From: Rhodopirellula halodulae
GTDB lineage: Bacteria; Planctomycetota; Planctomycetia; Pirellulales; Pirellulaceae
Reading direction: 5' to 3'
Assembly (NCBI RefSeq): GCF_020966775.1
Contig: NZ_JAJKFV010000011.1
Span: 599,820 to 663,819 of the forward strand
Length of the DNA: 64,000 nucleotides
In this document: positions 9,696 to 18,836 of the stretch, piece by piece
Layout: each line of letters opens with the position of its first letter
Numbering within the stretch: position 1 is the first letter of the stretch
Notes under the pieces: generated by a model
Databases searched by the model: none
Told to the model about the DNA's origin: nothing
What the model saw: the letters and a program-made list of their open reading frames with translations, nothing else
Translations under genes and position numbers: made by a program

Positions 9696-10106
9696 TTAGC
9701 TGAGTTCAGCCAATTTTGCTTCCGTTGCACTTACCGATCCTTTTCCGCAGCAGGCCGCACCGACGCTGCAGCAGTACGCTCGCTTTGCACAACAGGTCGG
9801 TTTACCTGCCGAGCTGGCAATGTCGCTGGTTGCCGCGTTCGTTCCAGCGTGCTTCCCACAGCATCGTGCGTTTACCGAACAGCAATAGGCACGCTTGGCA
9901 CAGCAGGTGGGTTGAGAAGTTGCGCCGGCCACTTCGTCAGTGGTTGCTGTCGTTTCCGCTTGTTTTCCACAGCACGCCGCTTGGACGGTGCAGCAGTATG
10001 CATGCTTGGCACAACACGTCGGCTCAGCCGATGCGGCGGTGCCAACATCACCAGCAGGGACCAGCGAAACGGCAAACAAAACAGCAGGGAATACAGTCGC
10101 TAACAT
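9696..10106 (-). CDS. Exported Cys-rich triple-repeat protein
   Basis: 136 residues from an ATG preceded by GGAG. A signal peptide (about 1-27, ending TAASAE) is followed by three copies of a unit with pattern P-T-C-C-A-K-x-A-Y-C-C-x-V-x-A-x-C-C-G-K, separated by Ala/Thr-rich linkers. Each copy has three Cys-Cys pairs, giving 18 cysteines. No named family is recognised. The paired cysteines and the copper-resistance context suggest thiolate binding of Cu(I) in the periplasm, like a small metallothionein, but that is inference. Confidence 0.65.
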   Translation of the reverse strand: MLATVFPAVLFAVSLVPAGDVGTAASAEPTCCAKHAYCCTVQAACCGKQAETTATTDEVAGATSQPTCCAKRAYCCSVNARCCGKHAGTNAATSDIASSAGKPTCCAKRAYCCSVGAACCGKGSVSATEAKLAELS

Positions 10107-10220
10107 TTTGGAAACTCCAGGATTGATGGCGCAGCCGACATCGACATGCACCGATTGGGGAACAGAGACATCTTCATTTTTGACTTGGTCTGGCTTCGCA
10201 AGTCGAAGCAGAGACGACTG

Positions 10221-10601
10221 CTAAATCTGAAGACGAATGTGCCAATCAATCAGAGAGCTAGGATGAACCAACGAGACCGACCGCACGAGTGCGACCGACT
10301 CCGTCCTCCAGTCAATCCGTAAGAAGTCACTGCGGTCCAAACCGCGAGGCGTCAGATCGCTGGTGGAAGTTCTCGGCGGCAACCAGACCTTCGTCTCGCA
10401 CGATCCCATCGCGGGACATTCGTGCAAAGGATCACTGTCACAGCAGCCGTGCCCGACCGGCTGCGGTTGGCAGCACGCATGAGGGCAAGGCTTCGCGTCG
10501 TTTGATCCTGCTCGGGCCGCCGGCGAGGACGCCAACAGCACCGCGATCACTGCAAAAGCAGCAAACAATCGAGCGGCAGCATTGGTGTGACGACGGTTCA
10601 T
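10221..10601 (-). CDS. Small exported Cys-rich protein
   Basis: 126 residues from the ATG at 10601. A signal peptide (LFAAFAVIAVLLASSPAARA) is followed by a Cys/His/Pro-rich segment (PCPHACCQPQ, HGCCDSDPLHECP, GSC) and a C-terminal half with no motif. It sits between the triple-repeat protein and the potassium channel, in the same orientation. A role in metal binding at the cell surface is possible. The first ATG of the open frame is five codons upstream; the start cannot be settled from the sequence. Confidence 0.5.
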   Translation of the reverse strand: MNRRHTNAAARLFAAFAVIAVLLASSPAARAGSNDAKPCPHACCQPQPVGHGCCDSDPLHECPAMGSCETKVWLPPRTSTSDLTPRGLDRSDFLRIDWRTESVALVRSVSLVHPSSLIDWHIRLQI

Positions 10602-10709
10602 GGCGGACAGTTCCAAAAGCTTTCAAAGGACTCCCACTGAGGGAATCTCTTCTTTGATGCTCTTTGGATGCACGGCCCCGACGTTTCTTCACGACTTCGT
10701 GAAAAGATT

Positions 10710-11741
10710 TCAGGATTCTTTTCGGGGTTCGCTGCTGGTGCAAACCGCTAGCGCGTTCAGGTCGTGAAGCCACTCGGATTGCTGATCGACAAAGGCAGCT
10801 TTTAGCTGGTCCAATAAATCGTCAGAGTCGCCAATCAACGGTGAAATCTCGATCGCCAACCGTGGGTCGGGCGCGTCATGCGTCGAGTGACAGATCACGA
10901 AATGCCGTTTGGTCTCCTCCAGCATCTGCATGCTAGCGTGCCAAAGCCGATCGACAGCCTCGGTGCTGGCGGGGAGCTTGGCCGCATCGACTTGCCGCAC
11001 CGCTCGCATCATCGAAGATACCTCCAGGCAGAATCTCAGCATTCGGGTCATTGCATACCGCGGTTCGCTGAATCGAAAGTAATGCAGGACCGGATAGAAA
11101 TGATGTGACTCCAACAAGTCCGCCATGTTCGACGACATCGTGTATAGGTCTTGGTTGACTAACGAAGGATCGCTCCCGGTCAGATACGCTCGCAAATAGC
11201 CAAGGCTGTCGCCCGTTCGTCCGGTGCGATACTCAATTTCGTTGGCAAACTGGTTGCGACGGGCCAGGGTCGAATAGACCGAAATGACATAGGCGAGAAC
11301 AAGCGTGAAGAAGCTAAACCCCAAACCAGCAGCCGTGATGGTCAAGAACTGCATTGCTGGCGTTCGCGGCACCAAGTCGCCCACACCCAGGGTGGTGATC
11401 GTGAAACCAGCGTAATACACCGCGCTCGCAAAACCCCTGTCCGTCGGTGTCAATCCGGTTGCCGTGATGCCCGTGCCGAGCTGAGGCCATACGATCAGGC
11501 TGACACCAATCAACAGTAGCGTCGCCCAACACAACACCTGCGTCGCTATCAACGCCGGTCCGCAGTAAACCACAACTCGCGGATGAGCGAATACTCGCGT
11601 TCGGACTAAAAAGTGAAAGCCACGATTGATGCATTTCGTGATCGGGCCAACCGTCGCACGAGGATGCATAACTGCCATGAAGGTTTCCCAGACGCCAAGG
11701 CAGGTCACAAGAAACCCGCCAGTAGTCAGGAACCAATTCAT
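10710..11741 (-). CDS. Two-TM potassium channel-like protein
   Basis: 343 residues. Hydrophobic helices are near 5-25, 63-86 and 128-152. The pore loop before the last helix carries a selectivity-filter-like T-L-G-V-G-D at residues 117-122, as in the Ion_trans_2 potassium channel family. A long soluble helical C-terminal domain (about 155-343) has no recognisable RCK/TrkA-N motif. It lies 12 bases downstream of the CsoR-like gene and may be cotranscribed with it, which would tie an ion channel to the copper regulon. The transported ion is inferred from the filter only. Confidence 0.8.
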   Translation of the reverse strand: MNWFLTTGGFLVTCLGVWETFMAVMHPRATVGPITKCINRGFHFLVRTRVFAHPRVVVYCGPALIATQVLCWATLLLIGVSLIVWPQLGTGITATGLTPTDRGFASAVYYAGFTITTLGVGDLVPRTPAMQFLTITAAGLGFSFFTLVLAYVISVYSTLARRNQFANEIEYRTGRTGDSLGYLRAYLTGSDPSLVNQDLYTMSSNMADLLESHHFYPVLHYFRFSEPRYAMTRMLRFCLEVSSMMRAVRQVDAAKLPASTEAVDRLWHASMQMLEETKRHFVICHSTHDAPDPRLAIEISPLIGDSDDLLDQLKAAFVDQQSEWLHDLNALAVCTSSEPRKES

Positions 11742-11753
11742 CGCGTTAATAAC

Positions 11754-12032
11754 TCACTCGCCGTACTTCCGAAAGACTGTCATCAGCTCTTCGATCTTCT
11801 CGTCGCGGTCCTTGGCACTGCCACTCTTGATCGCCTCGCTGACGCAGGATCGGATGTGCTGCTCTAGGACGATTTGGCCGACTTTGTTGAGTGCACCCGT
11901 CGCGGCGGACAACTGCATCAGGATATCGACGCAGTATTCCTCATCCTCGATCATGCGACCAACCGCTTCGACTTGTCCGATGACACGTCGAAGTCGATTG
12001 TTGAGCTTCTTTTTCTCGTCGTCGGACAGCAT
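11754..12032 (-). CDS. csoR: CsoR/RcnR-family copper-sensing repressor
   Basis: 92-residue all-helical metal-responsive repressor. The Cu(I) ligand set of CsoR proteins is present as Cys34, His59 and Cys63 (EYCVDI and EQHIRSC). The N-terminal basic helix (KKKLNNRLRRVIGQVEAVGRMI) matches the DNA-contacting helix of the family. The likely targets are two ATACC-N7-GGTAT sites at 15258 and 17853, before the TolC-type gene and between the copper ATPase and copper-storage genes. Cu(I) binding would release the repressor and induce both promoters. Confidence 0.9.
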   Translation of the reverse strand: MLSDDEKKKLNNRLRRVIGQVEAVGRMIEDEEYCVDILMQLSAATGALNKVGQIVLEQHIRSCVSEAIKSGSAKDRDEKIEELMTVFRKYGE

Positions 12033-12109
12033 TCGTGGAGACTTTTAGTCAAGTTGGTTTCGCGGAGTTCCCGATTTTAGCCTCTAAACGGCTCCGCAGT
12101 TAGTCCGCT

Positions 12110-13624
12110 TCACATCATCATCTTGGGCGCAGCTTCGTACTTACCGGGGTCACCGAAACGACGAACGATTTCAGCGAATACCGCTCCCTTTTCAACCGGC
12201 TGGTCGCTGTTTATTACCAACTCATACAGATCGTCTGGCAGAACTCGCAGCACGGTCATCAATCCTTTGACCGACATCGCATAGTTCGCTCGCATTCCGC
12301 GAACTTCCTTTCGGCTCCAAATCGCTTTCATGAATGCGTCGGACATTTCCATGCCCTGCATCTTCTGTGGGTAGCCTGGCGTCGCGAATTTGTCACTTCG
12401 TGTAGCGTCGACTTGCGGACGGCTGCTGAGATTCGCGAGGTACTGATCGACCGAAGCGTCATCGCGCATTCGCGGCCCCACTTGTTTGACCATGTGGTTC
12501 ATCATGTGGTGAATCATGTGACAATGGAAAATCCAATCGCCGGGGTTGTTGGCGATGAACTCGAAGCTTGAAGCCTGAGCGACACCGACCAATTCGTTGT
12601 TGCGTGGAACCCAGGCACTCTTGGGAATGCGAGCCCCTTCGTGACTGGTCACCCAAAACGTATGCCCATGCAGGTGGATCGGATGGTGTTGCATCGGGGC
12701 GAAGTTCAACAGTCGCACACGAACACGCTCGCCATGTTTGCATACAAGCGGTGTCGTGTAGGGGCCACTCTTGCCGTTGATCGTGTGCCAATTCCAGTCC
12801 ATCGACCACGAATCGCTAATCGTGTGCGTCGGCGGAATATGAAAATTCTGAAATAGCAATCCGAAATCGCGATCCACCGGTGGATCGAAGACCTTCTTGG
12901 GATGGACGATGAACCATCCGACTTGTCCAAACGCTTCTTGCATCGCCACATGCGAGTGATAGAAAAAGGTGCCTTCCTCGTGGATGTCGAATTCAAAGAC
13001 CTTCGTCTTTCCAGGCTTGATGGGATTCTGAGTCAACGTGGCGGCTCCGTCATACTGAACGGGCAGCTCGAAACCATGCCAATGGACGAACGTATCTTCA
13101 GGCAATTCATTGGTCACGACGATGCGAACACGATCGCCTTGCGTGACTTCGATCGTCGGGCCAGGCATGCTGCCGTTGTAACCGTAAACGTTCATCTTCA
13201 CGCCAGGATGAAACTCTTGCTGAACTGCCATCGGCACAAGTTCAAACACCTTCACACCGTTGTCCATCTTGTAGGGCAACGTTGGGATGTCGGGAGCCTC
13301 AAATGGCGCGGGGCCATCGGAAGCCTTGCGAAACCCTGGAACCAGCTTGCCGATGTAATAGTCCGAGTCTGGATCGAGACCGCGACTGGGTTTGAAGCGA
13401 GAGAATCCGTCGTATTCCGCAACGACCTCAGATGAGGCCGGGATTTCAGGGCGAGCCGAGGCGTTGCCGATTGGCTGCGGCATGTTGTCGTGTTGCTTCA
13501 TGCCGTTGTGCTGCATGGGCTCTTGCGCGTTGGCATCGCGTCCCAGCAAATTGCCAACGAAACCAGTTGCTGCGGCGAACGAGCCTACTTTCAAAAACTT
13601 GCGACGATCTTCTGGACTGGGCAT
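12110..13624 (-). CDS. Multicopper oxidase (CopA/CueO type), Tat-exported
   Basis: 504 residues. The N-terminus carries a twin-arginine-like signal (DRRKFLKVGSFAAATGFVG). All four copper-binding motifs are visible in order: VHWHGFELP, FYHSHVAMQ, HHPIHLHGHTFWV and IFHCHMIHHMM. Cupredoxin domains therefore form a three-domain oxidase that would oxidise Cu(I) to less toxic Cu(II) in the periplasm. A C-terminal extension of about 110 residues beyond the T1 site contains a cytochrome-like or helical region without clear identity. The gene lies 51 bases downstream of the TolC-type gene and probably shares its copper-responsive promoter. Confidence 0.9.
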   Translation of the reverse strand: MPSPEDRRKFLKVGSFAAATGFVGNLLGRDANAQEPMQHNGMKQHDNMPQPIGNASARPEIPASSEVVAEYDGFSRFKPSRGLDPDSDYYIGKLVPGFRKASDGPAPFEAPDIPTLPYKMDNGVKVFELVPMAVQQEFHPGVKMNVYGYNGSMPGPTIEVTQGDRVRIVVTNELPEDTFVHWHGFELPVQYDGAATLTQNPIKPGKTKVFEFDIHEEGTFFYHSHVAMQEAFGQVGWFIVHPKKVFDPPVDRDFGLLFQNFHIPPTHTISDSWSMDWNWHTINGKSGPYTTPLVCKHGERVRVRLLNFAPMQHHPIHLHGHTFWVTSHEGARIPKSAWVPRNNELVGVAQASSFEFIANNPGDWIFHCHMIHHMMNHMVKQVGPRMRDDASVDQYLANLSSRPQVDATRSDKFATPGYPQKMQGMEMSDAFMKAIWSRKEVRGMRANYAMSVKGLMTVLRVLPDDLYELVINSDQPVEKGAVFAEIVRRFGDPGKYEAAPKMMM

Positions 13625-13675
13625 GAGATTGAGACTGTTTGATGTGAATGGATGTTGGTGACGACGAAGCGTTGA

Positions 13676-15208
13676 TTAACGAGGCTTCGCAACGGCGTCG
13701 ATGTGACCTGGTGGCGTTGGGCCAGGGGCTGCCATCAAACCGCCGTGCAGCAGGTAGCCTCTGACGAGAACTTCGTTCGTGCGAACTTGTTCGAGATGTT
13801 GGACTCGGGTCAAACGTGAGTCGAAGTAATCCATCTGTGCGTCCAAAACGGTCGGCCAATCAACTCGGTTCGCTTTGTAGCTTTCGAGCAATTCTTGATA
13901 GGCCAATTCGGCTTCGGGAATGATCACCCGATCGTATTCCGTCGCGATTTGCAGTGCCGTCAAATACTGTTGGTAGACGTTGGCCATCTGCTGCCCCAGC
14001 ATCAACTCGGTTCGTCGAATCTCTTCCTGTTGCCGGCGATAATCCAGTTGGGCTTGGCGAATGGTGCCCTGGTTCCGATCAAACACAGGCAGTTCGATCG
14101 AGACTCCGGCCGCTGCAGTGGTTTCTTTGGCCTCGAAGTTATATCCGGCTCCGCCTTCGGCAACGATGTCCGGAACCCACTCGACTTGTTCACGTCGGAC
14201 GGTGATGCGGTCCGCTGCCAACTTCGCTCGGGCGGCGGCAAGTTCTGGACTTTCCGTGAGCACCAAAGACATCGCCTCCTGATAAGAAAGCGGTTCACCT
14301 TGCGGCATCAGATCGCCGGAGACGACGCCGTCGGTCAAGTCGACACCAACGATCGCAACCAACCGTCGAAATGATTCGCGGTAGTGATTCTCTGCGGACA
14401 ACACGTCTAGCCTCGCCCGCTGCAACGCAATGCTCGATTTGCGAACTTGTGGACGTGTTGCTTGGCCTTGGTTGTAAAGCTCGCGTGCAGTGACAGCACC
14501 ATCTTCGGCCGTTTTCAACAGTTCCTTTCGCAGCTCGACGATTTCGCGACCCGCTAACGCTCGGAAGAAGTGAATCCGCACGTCATTGCAGACGCGGAAC
14601 TGTTGAGCCATCGCGAGGTGTTCGGAGACATGAGCACGACGCATGTATTTTTCGCGACTCAATTTCAACTTGCCGGCAGTGACAAAACGCTGACTCACTG
14701 TCATACCCTGAAACTCGCCCGGCGAATCCTTGTCGCCTTCGACATCAACTCCGATCTGTTCGCCGATGTAATTCAGGGTCGGGTTGGGGTACAAACCTGC
14801 CTGCAATGCCTTGGCGGTCTGTGCTGAAATCTGCAACCGAGCTTGACGGATCGTGGGATTGTTCTGAGTCGCCAGAGTCAGGAAATCATCTAGCCTGTAT
14901 CCTTGGACTTCTGTTTCCATCGGGAACGCTTCCGAGATCATTTCGCCGTCGACGTAAACGGGAGCTGGCGTGCTACCGAAGTCGCTGCCGTCGATACGAA
15001 CACCGGGGAACAGTGGCCCGCTTGGATCGAGCTGATCTAAACCGTAGGGTGCAGATGGCACTGGTGGTGGTGGCGTGAATGTGCGACCGATCGCCGAAGC
15101 CGTGTTACTCATCGAAGGCATTTGGGCACTGGCAGCGGTACAAAAAATTCCGGCAGTCGCAATGACTGATAGTCCGGACTTGAACAAAAACGATCGCACT
15201 GAAATCAC
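13676..15208 (-). CDS. TolC/CusC-type outer-membrane efflux protein
   Basis: 510 residues with signal peptide (GLSVIATAGIFCTAASAQ). Two internally repeated outer-membrane-efflux halves are seen: one starting LATQNNPTIRQARLQ near residue 110, the other SLVLTESPELAAARAKL near 310. These are typical of the trimeric alpha-barrel channel. It would serve as the exit duct for the CusBA pump, although it is in a separate operon on the other strand. A CsoR-like operator lies 50 bases upstream of the start codon. Confidence 0.88.
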   Translation of the reverse strand: MISVRSFLFKSGLSVIATAGIFCTAASAQMPSMSNTASAIGRTFTPPPPVPSAPYGLDQLDPSGPLFPGVRIDGSDFGSTPAPVYVDGEMISEAFPMETEVQGYRLDDFLTLATQNNPTIRQARLQISAQTAKALQAGLYPNPTLNYIGEQIGVDVEGDKDSPGEFQGMTVSQRFVTAGKLKLSREKYMRRAHVSEHLAMAQQFRVCNDVRIHFFRALAGREIVELRKELLKTAEDGAVTARELYNQGQATRPQVRKSSIALQRARLDVLSAENHYRESFRRLVAIVGVDLTDGVVSGDLMPQGEPLSYQEAMSLVLTESPELAAARAKLAADRITVRREQVEWVPDIVAEGGAGYNFEAKETTAAAGVSIELPVFDRNQGTIRQAQLDYRRQQEEIRRTELMLGQQMANVYQQYLTALQIATEYDRVIIPEAELAYQELLESYKANRVDWPTVLDAQMDYFDSRLTRVQHLEQVRTNEVLVRGYLLHGGLMAAPGPTPPGHIDAVAKPR

Positions 15209-15257
15209 TCCTTTGATCTGAGCAGCGGCATGTTGGCTTGCTTTTCAAATCGGCTAG

Positions 15258-15275
15258 ATACCTGCGAGGGGTATG
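15258..15275. promoter_or_regulatory. CsoR-type copper operator before the TolC/oxidase operon
   Basis: The inverted repeat ATACC-N7-GGTAT (ATACCTGCGAGGGGTATG) lies about 50 bases upstream of the TolC-type start codon. It resembles known CsoR operators (TACCC...GGGTA). The same 5-7-5 arrangement recurs at 17853 before the copper ATPase, and a CsoR gene lies at 11754. Confidence 0.7.
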
Positions 15276-15369
15276 TTTGCAGTGAACTTTCTGAAAGTCA
15301 TTTGCGAAAAGGGGGTCAGTTGTACGGTCTACCGAGCCTATGCGCTGGTCGCAAATCGACCAACCGGAA

Positions 15370-17817
15370 CTACGTGAGCTTGGCTGCCCGCAATCTCAAC
15401 GCATTCGCAATCACCGACACACTGCTAAAACTCATCGCTGCTGCTGCAATCATGGGACTGAGCAACACGCCGAAGATCGGATACAGCAACCCAGCTGCGA
15501 CCGGGATTCCCAGGGTGTTGTAGATGAAAGCGAAAAACAAGTTCTGACGAATGTTGCTCATCGTTTTGCGACTCAAGTTTGCCGCCGCAGCCACACCGCG
15601 AAGATCGCCACCGACGAGCGTGACACCGGCAGACTCAATCGCAACGCCCGTCCCGGTGCCCATGGCGATGCCAACGTTCGCTTCGGCCAGTGCAGGAGCG
15701 TCGTTGATCCCATCGCCACACATCGCAATTGTCTTGCCTTCCTGCTTTAGCTTGCGAACGAAATCATGCTTTTCCTCGGGCGAAACCCCAGCATGAAATT
15801 CGTCGATGCCCAGTTTCGACGCGACGGCTTTCGCGGTCGGTTCGGCATCGCCGGTCAACATCACCACTCTCAACCCCAGTTCATGCAACGTCTTTAGCGC
15901 TGCAGGCGTGCTTTGCTTGATCGGGTCAGTGATGGCGAGAATTGCCGCCAGCTTGTTGTCGATCGCCACGAACACAACCGTCGCACCTTCGACCTGATGC
16001 GATCCCGCTTTGTCTCGCCCCGCATCAACGCCCTCGATGCCTTGTTCGTCCAACAAGTCAGCCTTGCCAATCAACACATCATGATCATCGACGCGAGCGC
16101 GAACGCCACCACCGGTTATACTATTGAATTCACTCGCCTCCACGAGCTGCAACTCATCCGCCTTCGCTCGGCGAACGACCGCCTGAGCCAACGGATGCTC
16201 GCTCTGTGCTTCGACAGCAGAAGCCAACGTCAACACATCGTTCTCATTCCAGTCAGCAAACGTCTCGACACCCGTCACTTCCGGTCGTCCCTGCGTCAGT
16301 GTGCCTGTCTTGTCGACAACAATCGTGTCAACCTTCTCCATGACTTCGAGGACTTCAGCGTTCTTGATCAGCACGCCTTCCTTCGCTCCTCGGCCAACAC
16401 CCACCATCACGGACATCGGCGTCGCCAGCCCCAACGCACACGGGCAAGCAATGATCAACACCGCAACGGCCGCTACGAACGCATGAGCCAGTTGCGGCTC
16501 TGGACCAAACACCGCCCAGCCGATGAACGCTGCCATCGAACAAACGATCACCGCCGGCACAAAGTAACGCGCGACCACATCAACCAGTTTCTGAATCGGA
16601 GCACGACTCCGCTGTGCGTCCGCAACCATTTGCACGATGCGGTTCAGAACCGTGTCCCCGCCAACACCGACAGCTTCCATGACGAGCGCACCAGTCTGGT
16701 TCAACGTTCCGCCCGTGATTTCGTCACCTTCCACCTTCTTCACCGGCATCGGCTCGCCCGTCAACATCGACTCGTCAACGCTGCTCGACCCGCTGAGAAC
16801 TTTCCCATCGACCGGAACTTTCTCGCCAGGACGTACTCGCAGCCGATCGCCCTTGTGGACTGAATCGAGCGAGACATCTTCCTCGCCATCGTCTGTGATT
16901 CGGTGTGCCGTATCGGGAGCAAGCTTCATGAGTTCGCGAATCGCTCCGCCCGTCTGCTGTCGTGCTCGCAGTTCCAATACTTGCCCGAGCAACACCAAGG
17001 TGATGATCACCGCCGCGGCTTCAAAATAGAGAGGTGGAACACCGTTCTCAAAGAACGCCTCTGGTATCACACCAGGAAGCAACACGACGACCAAACTGAA
17101 CAGATACGCCGCCAATGTTCCCACGGCGATCAACGAGAACATGTTCAAGTTCATCGTGTGAAACGACTTGGCTCCGCGAACCAACAAGGGCCATCCGCAC
17201 CAAAACACAACCGGCGTCGCCAGCGCCAACTGCAACCAACCAAACACCGTCTGGCTCATCCAATCCGCGACCCGCAATCCGACCATCGGCCCCATCGCGA
17301 TTACGAGCAATGGCACCGACAACGCGACGCCAACCCAAAAGCGACGCTTCATGTCGGCGTACTGTTTATCTTCACCCTCTTCATCCAACGAGACGACCTT
17401 CGGCTCCAAGTCCATCCCACAAATCGGGCAGTCGCCGGGGCCGACCTGCTCGATTTCAGGGTGCATAGGGCAGGTGTAGATCGCCGTCGGGTCTGCGGGC
17501 GCATCGCTCGCCTTGGTCGATGAGTGACCACTGCAGCACGAAGACGTGTCCGAGGTTTCCTCGATCTGTACCGCTGCGCCGCCACCGCAACAAGACGAAC
17601 CGCTTGATGCCTCTTTCTGTGATCGCTTCGCCAGCACCCCCGCAGGATCATCTTGGAACTTTTTCAAGCATCCGTCGCTGCAAAAAACGTAGTTCTTGCC
17701 ACCAAACTCAGCCGATCGTGGACTATCCGCCGAAACGGTCATTCCACAAACCGGGTCGATCTGCGTTGACGGATCGGCGACCGGCAAGGACGTCTCGTGT
17801 TTCTTGTCGTGGTCCAT
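15370..17817 (-). CDS. copA: Copper-exporting P1B-type ATPase
   Basis: 815 residues. Order of domains: an N-terminal YHS domain (DPVCGMTV...[11 protein letters not shown], about 20-58); a Cys-rich linker ([16 protein letters not shown]); a heavy-metal-binding domain ([11 protein letters not shown]...[10 protein letters not shown], about 113-140); then the P-type core. Core motifs: TGEPMP in the actuator, the metal-binding CPC in [11 protein letters not shown] near 457, phosphorylation [11 protein letters not shown] near 501, a nucleotide-domain HP (SEHPLAQAV), and [12 protein letters not shown]. Classical ferredoxin-like HMA domains are absent and appear replaced by the YHS and heavy-metal domains. 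It exports Cu(I) from the cytoplasm and is divergent from the copper-storage gene across shared operators. Confidence 0.95.
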   Translation of the reverse strand: MDHDKKHETSLPVADPSTQIDPVCGMTVSADSPRSAEFGGKNYVFCSDGCLKKFQDDPAGVLAKRSQKEASSGSSCCGGGAAVQIEETSDTSSCCSGHSSTKASDAPADPTAIYTCPMHPEIEQVGPGDCPICGMDLEPKVVSLDEEGEDKQYADMKRRFWVGVALSVPLLVIAMGPMVGLRVADWMSQTVFGWLQLALATPVVFWCGWPLLVRGAKSFHTMNLNMFSLIAVGTLAAYLFSLVVVLLPGVIPEAFFENGVPPLYFEAAAVIITLVLLGQVLELRARQQTGGAIRELMKLAPDTAHRITDDGEEDVSLDSVHKGDRLRVRPGEKVPVDGKVLSGSSSVDESMLTGEPMPVKKVEGDEITGGTLNQTGALVMEAVGVGGDTVLNRIVQMVADAQRSRAPIQKLVDVVARYFVPAVIVCSMAAFIGWAVFGPEPQLAHAFVAAVAVLIIACPCALGLATPMSVMVGVGRGAKEGVLIKNAEVLEVMEKVDTIVVDKTGTLTQGRPEVTGVETFADWNENDVLTLASAVEAQSEHPLAQAVVRRAKADELQLVEASEFNSITGGGVRARVDDHDVLIGKADLLDEQGIEGVDAGRDKAGSHQVEGATVVFVAIDNKLAAILAITDPIKQSTPAALKTLHELGLRVVMLTGDAEPTAKAVASKLGIDEFHAGVSPEEKHDFVRKLKQEGKTIAMCGDGINDAPALAEANVGIAMGTGTGVAIESAGVTLVGGDLRGVAAAANLSRKTMSNIRQNLFFAFIYNTLGIPVAAGLLYPIFGVLLSPMIAAAAMSFSSVSVIANALRLRAAKLT

Positions 17818-17851
17818 GATTTCTCCAGGCTGTCAAAAAGTCATCCTTCAA

Positions 17852-17883
17852 TATACCCCATAGTGGTATGCAAGTTGCATACC
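17852..17883. promoter_or_regulatory. Overlapping copper operator and 19-bp palindrome
   Basis: This lies in the 118-base gap between the divergent copper ATPase and copper-storage genes. ATACC-N7-GGTAT (17853-17869) matches the operator at 15258. It runs into GGTATGCAAGTTGCATACC (17865-17883), a perfect 9-bp inverted repeat with a one-base centre. The first site fits CsoR. The second could bind a different regulator or a second CsoR unit. Confidence 0.7.
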
Positions 17884-17935
17884 GCTAATGCAGCGGCAAA
17901 GGGGCCGCATTAGCAAAATTCCAAAGGAGAAACGA

Positions 17936-18268
17936 ATGAGTACCGCAACCGCATCCATGAAAGAGTGCATCGAAAACTGCCAAGAGTGCCAAACGACCTG
18001 TGCTGACATGCTGACCAGTCATTGCCTGTCCGAAGGTGGCGACCACGTCGAGCAAACGCACGTCAAGCTGATGCTCGACTGCATCGCGGCCTGTGCTGCC
18101 TGCGTCGACTTCATGAGCCGCAATAGCGATCACCATGCGCACTACTGCAAAGCTTGCGCAGCGATTTGCAAGGCCTGCGCCGACAGCTGTGAGAAGGTCG
18201 GTAACATGGACAATTGCGTCGAATGCTGCCGCAAGTGCCACGAAAGCTGTTCGTCGATGGCATCGTAG
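17936..18268 (+). CDS. Csp-like Cys-rich four-helix copper-storage protein
   Basis: 110 residues from an ATG preceded by AAGGAG. Eighteen cysteines are spaced three to four residues apart along predicted helices (ECIENCQECQTTC, CIAACAACVDF, CKACAAICKACADSC, CVECCRKCHESC). This is the pattern of four-helix-bundle copper-storage proteins (Csp/DUF326), which bind many Cu(I) ions inside the bundle. There is no signal peptide, so it is cytosolic. It is divergent from the copper ATPase and probably under the same copper control. A strong terminator follows. Confidence 0.9.
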   Translation: MSTATASMKECIENCQECQTTCADMLTSHCLSEGGDHVEQTHVKLMLDCIAACAACVDFMSRNSDHHAHYCKACAAICKACADSCEKVGNMDNCVECCRKCHESCSSMAS

Positions 18269-18291
18269 CACCAGCCGAAATCCCAAAACGC

Positions 18292-18335
18292 AAAAACGCC
18301 GACTCCCCGATGTGGGACGCCGGCGTTTTGTTTAT
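18292..18335 (+). terminator. Rho-independent terminator after the copper-storage gene
   Basis: AAAACGCCG at 18293-18301 pairs with CGGCGTTTT at 18321-18329, with further partial pairing inside, followed by GTTTATT. This probably marks the right-hand end of the copper island; the next gene begins the phage-type block. Confidence 0.75.
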
Positions 18336-18380
18336 TGCCTTGGTAGAGTAACGCTATTCGTTTTCGTCAACGGTCGGCGG

Positions 18381-18836
18381 TCACTCGTCGAGGATGCCTG
18401 GATAGCTCGGCCAATCGTCGCCCCAGTCTCCGGGATGAACGACGGGATAATCGGGCATACCAGGATAGGCTTCGCCGGGGTGACCTGACTGAAGGTTGTC
18501 TGGCGCAGAGTAACCCGGCGGGACGTGATAGGGATGGTCCGGCGGCAGTCGCGGCCAGACGTGAATCGGCGGCGGTGACTCGATCACGACCGGTTCTTCG
18601 GGTGGCGGCGGCCAAGGGTAATCGTTCGGCCACCAAGGTGGGCGTGGGCCAGGGTCGGGAGTGCCTGGCGGATAGTCGTCGGGCCACACCGGCGGCGGTG
18701 GCGATGGCGGCGGAGTGAGAATGATTGGACCGTCGTCGTCTTCCTCGGGATCGTAGGGCGGTTCGCTGCCGGGCGGATCAAACGGCGGGACAAAGGGATA
18801 CGGCGGCATTTCCGGATAGTCGGAAGGATACGTCAT
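18381..18836 (-). CDS. Proline/aspartate-rich low-complexity protein
   Basis: 151 residues from the ATG at 18836, which overlaps the stop of the radical SAM gene (ATGA). Composition is dominated by Pro, Asp, Tyr and Trp in collagen- or extensin-like runs (PPPSPPPPVWPDDYPPG, PPPPEEP). There is no signal peptide or membrane segment, and no family is recognised. It is the last gene of the long reverse operon containing the serine-rich virion-type protein and glycosyltransferases, so it may be a further structural or modified protein. Function unknown. Confidence 0.6.
   Translation of the reverse strand: MTYPSDYPEMPPYPFVPPFDPPGSEPPYDPEEDDDGPIILTPPPSPPPPVWPDDYPPGTPDPGPRPPWWPNDYPWPPPPEEPVVIESPPPIHVWPRLPPDHPYHVPPGYSAPDNLQSGHPGEAYPGMPDYPVVHPGDWGDDWPSYPGILDE

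Noticed and set aside
15913..16863. A 316-residue forward frame opposite the copper ATPase
   Set aside because: Antisense shadow of a strongly conserved P-type ATPase gene.
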